A stretch of DNA of 62,628 nucleotides. Source: CAZXLT01 sp964641545. GTDB taxonomy: Bacteria; Patescibacteriota; Saccharimonadia; Saccharimonadales; AWTP1-31. The notes beneath the pieces are model-generated. The model ran no database searches. It saw only the letters and a list, made by a program, of their open reading frames with translations, and had not been told where the DNA came from. Location: positions 1 through 62,628 of the forward strand of contig CAZXLT010000004.1 of NCBI GenBank assembly GCA_964641545.1. The letters run 5' to 3'. The position numbers and the translations under genes are program-made. Below are positions 16,358 to 25,154 of the stretch, piece after piece. Positions within the stretch are counted from its first letter, which is position 1. Every line of letters starts with the position of its first letter.

Positions 16358-19300
16358 TTACAGCCCAAACGCTTTCCGTAGTGTATTGAGAACAATATTG
16401 AGGACGCTGTCTGACGCGCGCTCAATAATGGCAGCCTGTCCTGGTGCAGCCGTGAGGTTACGCGCTTTGTCGCGAGATTCTGGTGAAATGCTATAGACCT
16501 TACTTGGCGGCAAGTCTGACACGATAACGAGATGCTCGGTTGTGAGTTGTGCGTCCTCGGCGGTTCGATTATTAAAGGTTTTTACATTAGAACCCTCTGC
16601 AAATGCAACTTGACTGGTGGAAGGCTCGTCAGTTTTCCATGATACGACGATCTGACCACGCGCTTCTGCGCCAGATCCACGAACCGTGGGTTCAATGACG
16701 ACTTCGCTTATTGCTGGTGGGCGCGTATCGAGGGCGGTTTTGAATGTTTGCCTATCCGACACTGCCAGATTTCCGCTTGCATCCCGACTTTGAGCAAGCA
16801 GGAAATACTCACTTTCATCTTGCAGGCTGCGTATAATTATTTCGTGGGACGTCTTAATTTCGCTGTTCTGAATATTTGTTCCGTTGCTGCCGATTTTTCC
16901 ATACTGGAGTGTTGCATCAGTTGGAACGTTAGTTTCCCAGGTCACTTTTTGCGTGCTGGTTGGCTCGCCGCTTATTGGCTGGAAGCGCAAGTTAGAAATT
17001 TGTGGACGTGGTGGGGTCGTAAACGAGAATATGCTACTTGTATATGTTCCGCCTTCCGAATCGTACATTGTAAGTCGGTAAAAATATTTAGTTCCATCAT
17101 CTATTCCATCTATATCGATGTCGTAGGTTGATTGCTGCGATGACGTATTAATTGACTTTATGCCGCCAAAGGAATCGCTTTTACCATAGTTCAAATCAAT
17201 CTTAACCGCATCTTTGACAGTGAACTGAATTGTTGCGTTACTGAGTCCTATAGCAAGTGTATTTACTTCTTTAAGTACCGGAGCCGGTGCTGTTTTAAAG
17301 CTGTACTCTTGACTTGATCCTGTGTTTCCATCTTCATCTGTCCATTTTGCTTTGAAGTAATACGTTGTGCCCGCTGCCAGGTTATCTAGACTGATTTCGT
17401 GAGATGTGACTTGGTTTGAGTTACCAACCTCTGACTGACTATATTCACCACTTGATGTGCCTATTGCAATTTTGCTGTCAGAGTTACGATCGGTTGACCA
17501 ACGTATTGTAGCGCGTTTGGTTGTTACTGCGCTGACTGCGGGTTCGCTAGTAGCGCCCGCCGGCGAGGTGAATTTGCCAGTTGGTGTTTTTGATGCGACT
17601 GAGGTTTCGGCGCCGCAGTTGTTGGCGCTGTCACAAGCTTTGACTTTGTATGAGTACTGGACCTGTGAAAGACTGCCGTCAACGAAGGAAGTACTGCTAC
17701 TTGTCCCGACTTGGGAGTAGCTTCCGCCAGTTGAGCGATAAATGCGGTATGAGTTAATTCCTGCTCCGGCATCACTTGGCGCATCCCAGGTAACGGCAAG
17801 CCGCCAGTTGCTTGTAGCCTTGACTGAAACATCGGCAACATCAATATTGTTTGGTATTCCGGGTGCCGCGGTATTTGCGGTAAAGGTCGTCGATGCGTAA
17901 CTTGAGTAGTTGATGGCATTAAAGTCATCTTTGGCAACAACATAAAAAGTATTGGCTCCCGGCTGCGTAGCAAATGCACCTGCAGTGAGCTCGGTAACGC
18001 CTTCGTCCGTGAACGTACAGTTGTTAGCTGTAGGGGTGGTGTTGACCGTATAGCAGTAACGCAGTTTGTCCGCCTCACCTGTTGTTGTGTTGAATGTTGC
18101 AGGGGCATTCCACTCAAAAGCGAACGAGTTAGTTGTATTTGTCGTGGGTGATGCACTGACGTTTTGTGGTTCACTTGGCGCGCCACTCGTGTTTATTTTG
18201 ACAGCAGCGCTTACATAGCTTGTACTAACATTGCCTGCATTATCCCAGGCTCTAAAATAAACGGTGTTGATACCATCTTCTAAATTAGAAAAGTCCGGAC
18301 TTGAAATGGTGGTATAACTGCCATCATTGCTGAGTAAATCGTCAATATCACCATCGCCAGTATGTGAGTCGCCATACCATGTAGAATTATTAATTTTGTA
18401 TTGCAGGCCTGCAAGACCAGAGTTGCTGTCAGCGGGTGCACCAGTACCACTGCTTGGCCACGTTAAGGTTACTGTCTTGGTATTAATAAACTGGGATGGT
18501 GCCGAAACATAGCCCGGGTTGCTCGCCGGAGTATTGTCGAATCGGAATTGGAACTGTGCGGCGGGTTCGTCAGTTACATTACCCACCACATCCACGGCCA
18601 GCATTCGCAAATAATAGGGTGAGCTTGACGTTGATAGTGCGGTTTGCAATAAGCCGGCAGTTGCGAGGTTTAGTGAGGTCCCCGATACAATGAACGGACA
18701 GCTATTGTTGTTTACTGGACTTGTTCCTAAAAGTCCTTTGGTGGTCGTTGGGTCGGCAGTATTATCGGTCCCTAGGTATACACAGTAGCCAAGTAATCCG
18801 GAGCCTCCTGCATTGTCTGCTCCCGCGGTCCACTCAAAATAGGGACTTGCTCCATTAGTCCATCCGTTTGAAGATACGCTTGCACCGCCACTAGCTTTTT
18901 TCATGCTCAAACTAGAGGCATTTGTAGTTGGGCCAATAATGTCGTAAGCATCGTACTCCAAACTAAAACTTGTAAAGACAGGTGTATTCCCGCTCGATTG
19001 GGTTAACGTAACCTCGTACTGTATGTATCTATAACCATCGGTGACGCAGCTGTTATTAGAGATGTCTGCTCCAGAACTAATTGCACTACACGACCCAAAA
19101 GCCGTAGCGCCACTCATGTCTGAATTGGATGACGTACGAACTTTTACTTGTGTCGACCCAGGAATTGTCGTGCTGTAACTCAGTACCCCCCAATCTCCTC
19201 CGTAGCCTGGGTCAAGTATTGCAGAAGTCAAATACCCACTAGATTCGTACCTATAAAGGCTTACATTATCTACGTATATCGTTTTTCCTTGTTTTGCTAG

Positions 19301-21262
19301 CACGCCGAAACCACGCTTGGCGTTCACTCCGGTGATTGTAGCGGTAAGCTTATACCATCCTGGGCTGCTTGTTGAACTAAATGATGTGGTTAAGGATCTT
19401 CCGTTACTGTATAGTTCAGCATCACTGCTAGTAACTTGCGTACCATCTTTATAGACGTAAGCCTCAAGTTGATGTACGTCGGTGTTGCCAATGTTGATTG
19501 GCTGAGTCAATGTCCCACCTTGAGAATTATTCTGTATTACAAAAAGCGTGCTTGTAGTTGAGTTAGTAAAGAGCCCGCTTGCTATATCCTTTTTACCGTT
19601 GCCATCAATGTCGATAAATGTGAAGCTACGTATCGCTGAATTACCCGACAAGGGATCGTTCTGCTTGGTAAATGTACTATTGCCGTTATTCATAAATACC
19701 CTAATACTTGAGCTGTTGCCGGCAAGCGCAAAGTCTTGATAGCCATCCCCGTTAATGTCTGCGTGTTCGAATCTCTGCGCATTACCTATAGCAGTTGCAG
19801 ACTCGGTTGTGTCTGTTTGGCTGCCTATGCCACCAGAAGTGCCTTTAAATACGGTTAAGTAGTTTGTGAGATTGCCGGTTCCTCCGGTGCCAGAGTAACG
19901 AGGCAGTATTATATCGTCCTTACCGTCGTTATCAGTATCAAAAACATCTGCCGTATAGTTTTGCATGCCGCTTGTACCGCACGTTGTGAGCGTAACATTT
20001 TGTTTCGTCAGCGTGCCCGAGCCATCGTTGCTAAAATAATCAAAGGAGCACGTTGCATAAGCAGGGATAACAACCTCGTCTTTGCTATCTCCATTTAGGT
20101 CTCCAAGCGCTGGTCTCAACCCGACATTTAGCGCACTAGGTGTGTTTGTAAGCGCCAGTATGTTGGCCGCACCATTAAATGCTCCCGAACCAGTATTGAT
20201 AAAAGTGTAAAGACTAGCAATACCACTACAGGTAACTGCAATATCCAAATAAGTATCACTATTTATGCGACCTAGATCAATTCCGCATTGACGAATTCCC
20301 CCGGAGCCACTCTGAACAGTGTAGGTTGTAGACGTGGTAAAGCCTCCACTACCGTTGTTTAGAAACACGCTTATGTACTGTGCCGTCCAGTAGCTCACTA
20401 CCAAATCGGCAAATCCATCGTTGTTGAGGTCTGCGGCACGAATGTCCATTGGATTTGTTACTTGCCCGTTTAGTGTCGTGAAAGAACCAAGAGTACCATC
20501 GCTATTGGTGATAGCATAGGAGACGTTAGCCGTAGTGTTGCCATAATGTGCAATTGCAAGATCCTCGCGACCATCCCCATTAATGTCCCCTCCATCTTGG
20601 GCAAACGGATAAGTGCTCGCAGTGTTATATGTTGCGGTTTGTGTGAAGTGTTGCCCGTTTACGTTCGGTCCGGTGATCTTTGCTGAACCTGAGGCAGAGT
20701 AGCTCTGGGAGGTGTCATGACTATTACCAAAGCCGTTCCAGCCAGTAATATTGCTATCAAATGTTGAGTTGGTAAATTTGTTACTTTGTCTTGAAAGCTG
20801 AAGCTGGTTCGCGGTCGAGGTGTCAATATTGGTTGCGGCGTTGTATTGGTTTGTAGTGCTTGTGCCTGTGCCCTGATCCCAGTTTGTCTGCGCCCATGTG
20901 CTCGATGCAAAGACAGGACGGGTAAGTGCACCGATAACTATGCCACTAACTAGAAAAACATACACACCGAGTATTGCAAGGTGAACCACCTTGTGCCAAC
21001 GCCAGCCGTGCCATGTTCGGTACCAACTCCAACGTTCGATAATGTAGGCATGCGGGCGTTGAGCGGTATGATAATGGGCAACCTTTGCTCCCCTGATGAT
21101 AGGCTGGGATGTTTGTTTGGCAACATGAATTGTCCGCTTTGCAGCACGGTGTGTTGCCGTAACAGCTGTTTTAGCATGCTTAACTAGCCGCGGACCATGC
21201 GTATTAGCGGCATTCTTGAGGCGTCGTAGCCTCTGTTTTTTTGATGTTTGTTGCAGTGTCAT
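16358..21262 (-). CDS. Giant FG-GAP/fibronectin adhesin, 1634 aa
   Basis: First gene of a three-gene operon. The first 90 residues are strongly basic (TSKKQRLRRLKNAAN and similar) and cytoplasmic. One membrane helix follows at about 92-115 (LAILGVYVFLVSGIVIGA), leaving the rest outside as a signal-anchored protein. Residues about 215-590 contain about seven FG-GAP/Ca-binding loops (DINGDGREDLAIA, DLNNDGFADLVVS, DLNGDSKDEVVIP, DTDNDGKDDIILP, DINGDGYQDFALA, DIDGNGKKDIASG and a weaker INSDTYLDIAVT), the number needed for an integrin-like propeller. Ig-like and four or more fibronectin III-like modules follow. No sortase tail is present. GAGGG precedes ATG by 5 nt, and TATACT lies about 40 nt upstream. 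Confidence 0.85.
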   Translation of the reverse strand: MTLQQTSKKQRLRRLKNAANTHGPRLVKHAKTAVTATHRAAKRTIHVAKQTSQPIIRGAKVAHYHTAQRPHAYIIERWSWYRTWHGWRWHKVVHLAILGVYVFLVSGIVIGALTRPVFASSTWAQTNWDQGTGTSTTNQYNAATNIDTSTANQLQLSRQSNKFTNSTFDSNITGWNGFGNSHDTSQSYSASGSAKITGPNVNGQHFTQTATYNTASTYPFAQDGGDINGDGREDLAIAHYGNTTANVSYAITNSDGTLGSFTTLNGQVTNPMDIRAADLNNDGFADLVVSYWTAQYISVFLNNGSGGFTTSTTYTVQSGSGGIRQCGIDLGRINSDTYLDIAVTCSGIASLYTFINTGSGAFNGAANILALTNTPSALNVGLRPALGDLNGDSKDEVVIPAYATCSFDYFSNDGSGTLTKQNVTLTTCGTSGMQNYTADVFDTDNDGKDDIILPRYSGTGGTGNLTNYLTVFKGTSGGIGSQTDTTESATAIGNAQRFEHADINGDGYQDFALAGNSSSIRVFMNNGNSTFTKQNDPLSGNSAIRSFTFIDIDGNGKKDIASGLFTNSTTSTLFVIQNNSQGGTLTQPINIGNTDVHQLEAYVYKDGTQVTSSDAELYSNGRSLTTSFSSTSSPGWYKLTATITGVNAKRGFGVLAKQGKTIYVDNVSLYRYESSGYLTSAILDPGYGGDWGVLSYSTTIPGSTQVKVRTSSNSDMSGATAFGSCSAISSGADISNNSCVTDGYRYIQYEVTLTQSSGNTPVFTSFSLEYDAYDIIGPTTNASSLSMKKASGGASVSSNGWTNGASPYFEWTAGADNAGGSGLLGYCVYLGTDNTADPTTTKGLLGTSPVNNNSCPFIVSGTSLNLATAGLLQTALSTSSSPYYLRMLAVDVVGNVTDEPAAQFQFRFDNTPASNPGYVSAPSQFINTKTVTLTWPSSGTGAPADSNSGLAGLQYKINNSTWYGDSHTGDGDIDDLLSNDGSYTTISSPDFSNLEDGINTVYFRAWDNAGNVSTSYVSAAVKINTSGAPSEPQNVSASPTTNTTNSFAFEWNAPATFNTTTGEADKLRYCYTVNTTPTANNCTFTDEGVTELTAGAFATQPGANTFYVVAKDDFNAINYSSYASTTFTANTAAPGIPNNIDVADVSVKATSNWRLAVTWDAPSDAGAGINSYRIYRSTGGSYSQVGTSSSTSFVDGSLSQVQYSYKVKACDSANNCGAETSVASKTPTGKFTSPAGATSEPAVSAVTTKRATIRWSTDRNSDSKIAIGTSSGEYSQSEVGNSNQVTSHEISLDNLAAGTTYYFKAKWTDEDGNTGSSQEYSFKTAPAPVLKEVNTLAIGLSNATIQFTVKDAVKIDLNYGKSDSFGGIKSINTSSQQSTYDIDIDGIDDGTKYFYRLTMYDSEGGTYTSSIFSFTTPPRPQISNLRFQPISGEPTSTQKVTWETNVPTDATLQYGKIGSNGTNIQNSEIKTSHEIIIRSLQDESEYFLLAQSRDASGNLAVSDRQTFKTALDTRPPAISEVVIEPTVRGSGAEARGQIVVSWKTDEPSTSQVAFAEGSNVKTFNNRTAEDAQLTTEHLVIVSDLPPSKVYSISPESRDKARNLTAAPGQAAIIERASDSVLNIVLNTLRKAFGL

Positions 21263-21352
21263 TAACCCTCACTAATGCGTGCCGAAAAAGCTCACGTTTA
21301 GTATAGCAAAAAAAAGTCAGTTACAACAGGTTAATTCCAGGGGTATGACAAG

Positions 21353-21778
21353 TTATATGACGTCGAATGTGTTTTTTGCCTCCGCAAATGATTTTTTAAT
21401 GATTTTTTTGAGTACTTTTATGTCGATGTCGGCTAGTTTTTTGATATATAAACACGAAACACTCGTCTTATGTTTACCGAGTTTTTCCAATTCTTGCGTA
21501 AGGTTATTAAAGCCCGGCATCATGTAAAGCGTAAGACTTTGTTTGCGTGGAGAGAAGCCAGTCAACGGCCAGTCTCCTTCTTGACTACTGCGCTCAGACT
21601 TGTAGTGATACATGCCATAGCCGACAATTGCGGTTCCCCACATTGCGGGTTTCTCGCCGGTAATTTCTGCAAAGACCTTGAGCAATTCTTTGCAGTCAGC
21701 TCGTTTTGTATTGTCTGGGATGCTATTGATAAAATCTTCTACACTTGCATCGTTCTTGAGGGTTTTGAGTTCAGCCAT
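21353..21778 (-). CDS. DUF1801 family protein, copy 1
   Basis: A 141-residue member of the DUF1801/YdhG-like family, with the core KPAMWGTAIVGYGMYHYK and GFSPRKQSLTLYMMPG. The family's role is unknown; members are small soluble alpha/beta proteins. It is paralogous to the gene at 23629, sharing MAELKT, ASV-DFINS, the two core motifs and the LYIK turn. The promoter TTGACG-N17-CATACT lies 6 nt before ATG (21785-21813). Confidence 0.88.
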   Translation of the reverse strand: MAELKTLKNDASVEDFINSIPDNTKRADCKELLKVFAEITGEKPAMWGTAIVGYGMYHYKSERSSQEGDWPLTGFSPRKQSLTLYMMPGFNNLTQELEKLGKHKTSVSCLYIKKLADIDIKVLKKIIKKSFAEAKNTFDVI

Positions 21779-21784
21779 ACGGTT

Positions 21785-21813
21785 AGTATGCAGAATAAAA
21801 TAGTCACCGTCAA
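21785..21813 (-). promoter_or_regulatory. Leaderless promoter of DUF1801 copy 1
   Basis: Minus strand TTGACG (21808-21813), 17-bp spacer, CATACT (21785-21790), 6 nt to ATG 21778. Confidence 0.65.
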
Positions 21814-21850
21814 AGTGCTAGCTTGTTTACAAATTGTAGTCTTTGTCAAG

Positions 21851-22405
21851 CTATGCTGGGTCGGGTTTGGTGATCGCGGTCATAGTATGGTCCAGATCAG
21901 GCAGCGAACCATCGTCGCGCAGAGCCCTAAGCTCGCCTATATAGTCCCTGACGATATCACCAACGTGAGCAGGGAAGCCATATGCATACGGGTCGTACGC
22001 ATCATATTGCTTTTCTCCTCCGTTGGGACCATGTGTAACTTCTACTACTTCAGTTAAGACTGGCAGATGGAGTGTGCCTCTGCAGCAGCCTCGAGTTCCA
22101 GGTTCCGCTGGAACTATACCTGTAACACTATACGTGTCGAGCGTAAACCACTTGCCACGTTCTGTATACGAGCCATCTGGTCCATAGACGCCAGCGCTGG
22201 TACTAAATGCGCCAACAGGAATCGTTTCAGCAAATCTTCGTTCGAATTCAGCACTCGTTTTATGATTCCACCGAAATTGATCGCGCCCATCATATTCTCG
22301 TGCTGCCGCAACAATTGAGCCGCCTAATTCACCAATTAGCACGCGTGCATTTTGCTGCTGCATTTCGTGCAGAAGAGCTACTTGTTCACCAAAAGAAACT
22401 GACAT
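21851..22405 (-). CDS. Unknown soluble protein, 184 aa
   Basis: Not recognised. The N-terminal helix (FGEQVALLHEMQQQNARVLIGELGGSI) is followed by a beta-rich core with many Gly/Tyr (GVYGPDGSYTERGKWFTLDTYSV) and a paired-Cys turn (TRGCCRG). There is no membrane segment or signal. The frame is open to 22462, but a near-perfect promoter (TTGCAT-N17-TATAAT, 7 nt) fixes the start at ATG 22405. Confidence 0.6.
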   Translation of the reverse strand: MSVSFGEQVALLHEMQQQNARVLIGELGGSIVAAAREYDGRDQFRWNHKTSAEFERRFAETIPVGAFSTSAGVYGPDGSYTERGKWFTLDTYSVTGIVPAEPGTRGCCRGTLHLPVLTEVVEVTHGPNGGEKQYDAYDPYAYGFPAHVGDIVRDYIGELRALRDDGSLPDLDHTMTAITKPDPA

Positions 22406-22441
22406 GCTATATATTATAGCATAAGTATAAGAATTATGCAA
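22406..22441 (-). promoter_or_regulatory. Leaderless promoter with inverted repeat
   Basis: TTGCAT (22436-22441), 17-bp spacer, TATAAT (22413-22418), 7 nt to ATG. The inverted repeat GCTATA-ata-TATAGC (22406-22420) spans the -10 and the predicted transcript start, as an operator would. Confidence 0.7.
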
Positions 22442-22526
22442 GCATAAGAAGAGCCCTTGCACAAGGAATTTAAATGTAGGGGGTTAAGATCTTTAGTGTG
22501 CTGTTCGCGTTTTGTAAATACTCTAA

Positions 22527-23339
22527 CTATTGCGTGGTGCCCTGGGCGAATGCTGGGGTCATATCCTTCATCAAGCACCCGGCCGGATCTTGTTTGCTCG
22601 TGTCGTAAAGTTCGAGACCAGAGGCAGACTCCCACTCATTCTGCATGTCAACAAGCTGCTTTTCCCAGGATGCTTTTACTTCATTGTCCAGCAGTGCTGT
22701 GGGGCAAATGTGCGTATCGTCTTGACCATTCTTGTTTTTGTTCACCTGGAACTCAAATCTCAGCAGACCGTTATTTTGCCGTGCTGGTGAACCAAGTACT
22801 TGACCAACCTTAACCGCATCACCTTTTTTTACCTGCAAATCTACAAGATGATCATAGCCGATAATCCAGTTTGATTGTTCGTTCGTCATCAAAAACACTT
22901 CTGCGTCATTACTATCTGGCTGTTCTTTTATGAAGCCAACAATGCCATCTATAGCGGCGATAATTTTGGTGTTTTCCTTAACAGATGCAAACTCGAAGTT
23001 AGGGTTATGCCGCACGGGTGTTCCCGGCAATATATCACCAAAAACATAAAATCCCTTATGTCCACTTTCTTTAAATTCACGAGTAGCCTGGGTGTTAATG
23101 TCTACACTGTCAAGGTTTGTGATGCCCAGGTTTTGTATAACCAAATCAGCCTCGTTATCGCCAGATTTTGTTTGCTGATTATTGCCCCCATTTGCTGTCA
23201 CATCGTTTTTGTTATTATCCTGCTTGCTTTTAATAAATAAGCCTGCAAAAACAACAGCTCCAACGAGCAGCAGTACGATAATGACTTCGACGACGGAAAA
23301 TCCTTTTTGATTTTTTAATGTTTGTTGTAATTTATTCAT
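22527..23339 (-). CDS. Prepilin-type protein with degenerate LytM/M23-like domain
   Basis: A 270-residue protein. The N-terminus is a type IV prepilin signal: basic residues, cleavage site KG-FSVVE and a hydrophobic helix (VVEVIIVLLLVGAVVFAGLF). The extracytoplasmic part ends in a duplicated-hairpin domain like M23 peptidases (HLVDLQVKKGDAVKVGQVLG and GLLRFEFQVN). The HxH zinc motif expected at the last strand reads RFEF, so it should not be an active peptidase. A short Cys-bearing tail follows. This could be a minor pilin that binds peptidoglycan. No other pilus genes are adjacent. Confidence 0.7.
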   Translation of the reverse strand: MNKLQQTLKNQKGFSVVEVIIVLLLVGAVVFAGLFIKSKQDNNKNDVTANGGNNQQTKSGDNEADLVIQNLGITNLDSVDINTQATREFKESGHKGFYVFGDILPGTPVRHNPNFEFASVKENTKIIAAIDGIVGFIKEQPDSNDAEVFLMTNEQSNWIIGYDHLVDLQVKKGDAVKVGQVLGSPARQNNGLLRFEFQVNKNKNGQDDTHICPTALLDNEVKASWEKQLVDMQNEWESASGLELYDTSKQDPAGCLMKDMTPAFAQGTTQ

Positions 23340-23628
23340 AGCCTAACAATACCGCAAATGGTTGAACACCTGCAAGCACAAAAGTCTTTCATTAAGTTTA
23401 CAATACCATTTTTGTGGGGTCCTAAAATTGGAAGGTCGCCCGGGATGCTATTGCAGCTATAAATAAGGATGTTCTATGTAGCCCGCGTTCGATTGCCACG
23501 TGGGTTGTGTTCGACCTCAGCCAATCCAAGTTTCTCTAACAATGTCGGTACGTACATCCCGAACCTCCCACGGAAATTCTTTTGTGCCTTTTTCTTGTGA
23601 CATAACCTTTGCCTTCACGATATATAAT
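23340..23628. other. Intergenic region without a supported gene
   Basis: About 290 bases. On the minus strand a 28-codon frame (start near 23605, MSQEKGTKEFPWEVRDVRTD) ends at a TGA and reopens for about 20 codons. It could be a remnant of a longer gene, but nothing supports expression. Confidence 0.3.
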
Positions 23629-24063
23629 TTATTCGCTATTGAACGACTCTTTGTAGTTTGATCGAAATGCATTTGTAATCATTTCTTTAAGCACATCAAG
23701 ATCTACATCACTCAGAGATTTTATATACAGGCAGCCCTTGCCAACTTTATGAAGCCCAAGTTTTTTCAGCAATTCATTATTAGTTGTCATAAGGTCATAC
23801 ATCACAAGCCCATAAATAGTTAAGGCTTGCTTTCTAGGAGAAAAGCCAACTCGTAACGAGTCGCCTTCACGCCCCGACGGGTATTTGTAATGATAACTAC
23901 CATAACCAACTATGCTCGGACCCCACATAGCTGGCTCTTCGCCAGTACAATCTTTAAAAATTTCCAAGAGACGTAAACTATCTTGTTTCTTAGATTCACC
24001 TTCTACTGAATTTATGAAATCCAGGACGCTCGCGTTATTCTTCTGAGTTTTAAGCTCTGCCAT
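23629..24063 (-). CDS. DUF1801 family protein, copy 2
   Basis: A 144-residue paralogue of the 21353 gene, with EEPAMWGPSIVGYGSYHYKYPSG, VGFSPRKQALTIYGL and the KGCLYIKSLSDVDLDVL helix. TACAAT (24070-24075) stands 6 nt before ATG 24063, so I take this start instead of the open extension to 24270. That extension would read through a terminator hairpin and intergenic sequence. Confidence 0.88.
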   Translation of the reverse strand: MAELKTQKNNASVLDFINSVEGESKKQDSLRLLEIFKDCTGEEPAMWGPSIVGYGSYHYKYPSGREGDSLRVGFSPRKQALTIYGLVMYDLMTTNNELLKKLGLHKVGKGCLYIKSLSDVDLDVLKEMITNAFRSNYKESFNSE

Positions 24064-24077
24064 ACTGTTATTGTAAC

Positions 24078-24103
24078 AAAAAACAGAGGCTGTTGCCTCT
24101 GTT
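24078..24103 (-). terminator. Terminator hairpin just upstream of DUF1801 copy 2
   Basis: CAGAGGC-tgtt-GCCTCTG (plus strand) with six A residues on the left, i.e. a T-tract on the minus strand. It insulates the DUF1801 promoter from transcription arriving from the tRNA-Lys side. Confidence 0.75.
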
Positions 24104-24253
24104 CTAAGTATGACAAGGATTGGAGGGCTACTGGGATCGCTTCGCTCTTTCGTTCTGTCATGCTCGAAGCAAGCTTCTGCGCGTGCCATCCATTTCACCG
24201 AACCCACTTTTGCCGTGAAAAGATCAGGGTTCTCGAATCCGGGGGCTACTATT

Positions 24254-24277
24254 AAAAAGACCCCAGACAAGCTGAGG
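24254..24277 (-). terminator. Terminator of tRNA-Lys
   Basis: Minus strand CCTCAG-cttgt-CTGGGG (one G-U pair), then TCTTTTT, ten nt past the tRNA 3' end. Confidence 0.65.
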
Positions 24278-24286
24278 ACATTTCAA

Positions 24287-24363
24287 TGGAGGGCCCACTG
24301 GGACTCGAACCCAGGACACGTGGCTTAAGAGGCCACTGCTCTAACCAACTGAGCTATGGGCCC
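24287..24363 (-). tRNA. tRNA-Lys (CUU anticodon)
   Basis: Full cloverleaf with encoded CCA. The acceptor stem is GGGCCCA/TGGGCCC. The anticodon stem GTGGC/GCCAC with loop CTCTTAA gives anticodon CTT. The T-arm is CTGGG-TTCGAGT-CCCAG. The discriminator base reads T, where lysine tRNAs usually have A. Confidence 0.95.
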
Positions 24364-24422
24364 GGAATCGGGCTTAACCGAGAAATGTTAGCACACTACC
24401 CCTGTAAAAAGCAAGCGTTTTG

Positions 24423-25154
24423 CTAGTTCCTGAAACGCATTTCCAAGCGTTCAACAGGTGCGTACCAGCCTTGATCAAGCACATACGACTGGAATTTCTT
24501 ATCAACTCCAGTCATAACTGCCAGACCGACAACAATGAATAATGTTCCAATAATGCGTCGGAGTTTACCGTTTGGATCTGCCAATAAGCCAAGGCGGCGT
24601 GTGACTTTTTGGCCTAACAAGCCGATGAGCAGTAATGTTCCTGCCAGACCAAGTGCATACGTGATCAAATATACAAATCCTTGGGCAAATGACTTTGGCA
24701 AAATTATGGCAACTATCAAAGCGTATGTTGGGCTGCAACTGCTAAATACGGGCCCAAGTGATGCTCCTAGCAAAATATCTCCGGCATAACTATTTTTTTG
24801 AAAAGCTTTCCCGTAAGCTTTGTTTGATGCGGCATACAGTCCGGTTGCGAGCATGAATTTCTCCCACAAAATAGGGAAGACAATGCTAATCCCAAACAAT
24901 AGTACGATTCCACCCGAAACAATGCTCCAAAACATCTGTGGGATGCCCAACAAGGCTGTACTCGCCTTGAGGAGTAGTGAGAATACTATGACTGAAACAC
25001 CAAGACTGGCAGCAATAACTGGAGCGCGGTAGTTTCGCCTCTTTTTCTCGTCACCAAGACTTGCTCCGCCAACTACGATTGGAAGCAGAGGTAAAATACA
25101 CGGAGCGGCCACCGTTAAAACACCTGCAAAAAACGAGGCGATGAGTAACGTCAT
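24423..25154 (-). CDS. CcdA/DsbD-type thiol-disulfide membrane transporter
   Basis: A 243-residue protein with about six membrane helices. It carries the two redox cysteines of the family, in TVAAPCILPLLP (helix 1) and GPVFSSCSPTYAL (helix 4). Such proteins pass electrons from cytoplasmic thioredoxin to extracytoplasmic thiol proteins. It overlaps the thioredoxin-like gene by 4 nt (ATGA), so the two form a redox relay. Likely clients are the many Cys-containing surface proteins in this window, which is inference. Confidence 0.9.
   Translation of the reverse strand: MTLLIASFFAGVLTVAAPCILPLLPIVVGGASLGDEKKRRNYRAPVIAASLGVSVIVFSLLLKASTALLGIPQMFWSIVSGGIVLLFGISIVFPILWEKFMLATGLYAASNKAYGKAFQKNSYAGDILLGASLGPVFSSCSPTYALIVAIILPKSFAQGFVYLITYALGLAGTLLLIGLLGQKVTRRLGLLADPNGKLRRIIGTLFIVVGLAVMTGVDKKFQSYVLDQGWYAPVERLEMRFRN

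Noticed and set aside
23500..23610. UGA recoding suggested by a frame that continues past TGA
   Set aside because: The frame is short and unsupported. Long genes in the window use TGA only at their ends, so the standard code fits.
24205..24260. T-arm-like sequence (GGTTCTCGAATCC) downstream of tRNA-Lys
   Set aside because: No acceptor or anticodon arm can be built around it, and it is not an exact copy of the tRNA-Lys end.
24064..24270. N-terminal extension of the second DUF1801 protein
   Set aside because: It reads through a terminator hairpin and a promoter, and the paralogue starts at the equivalent internal Met.
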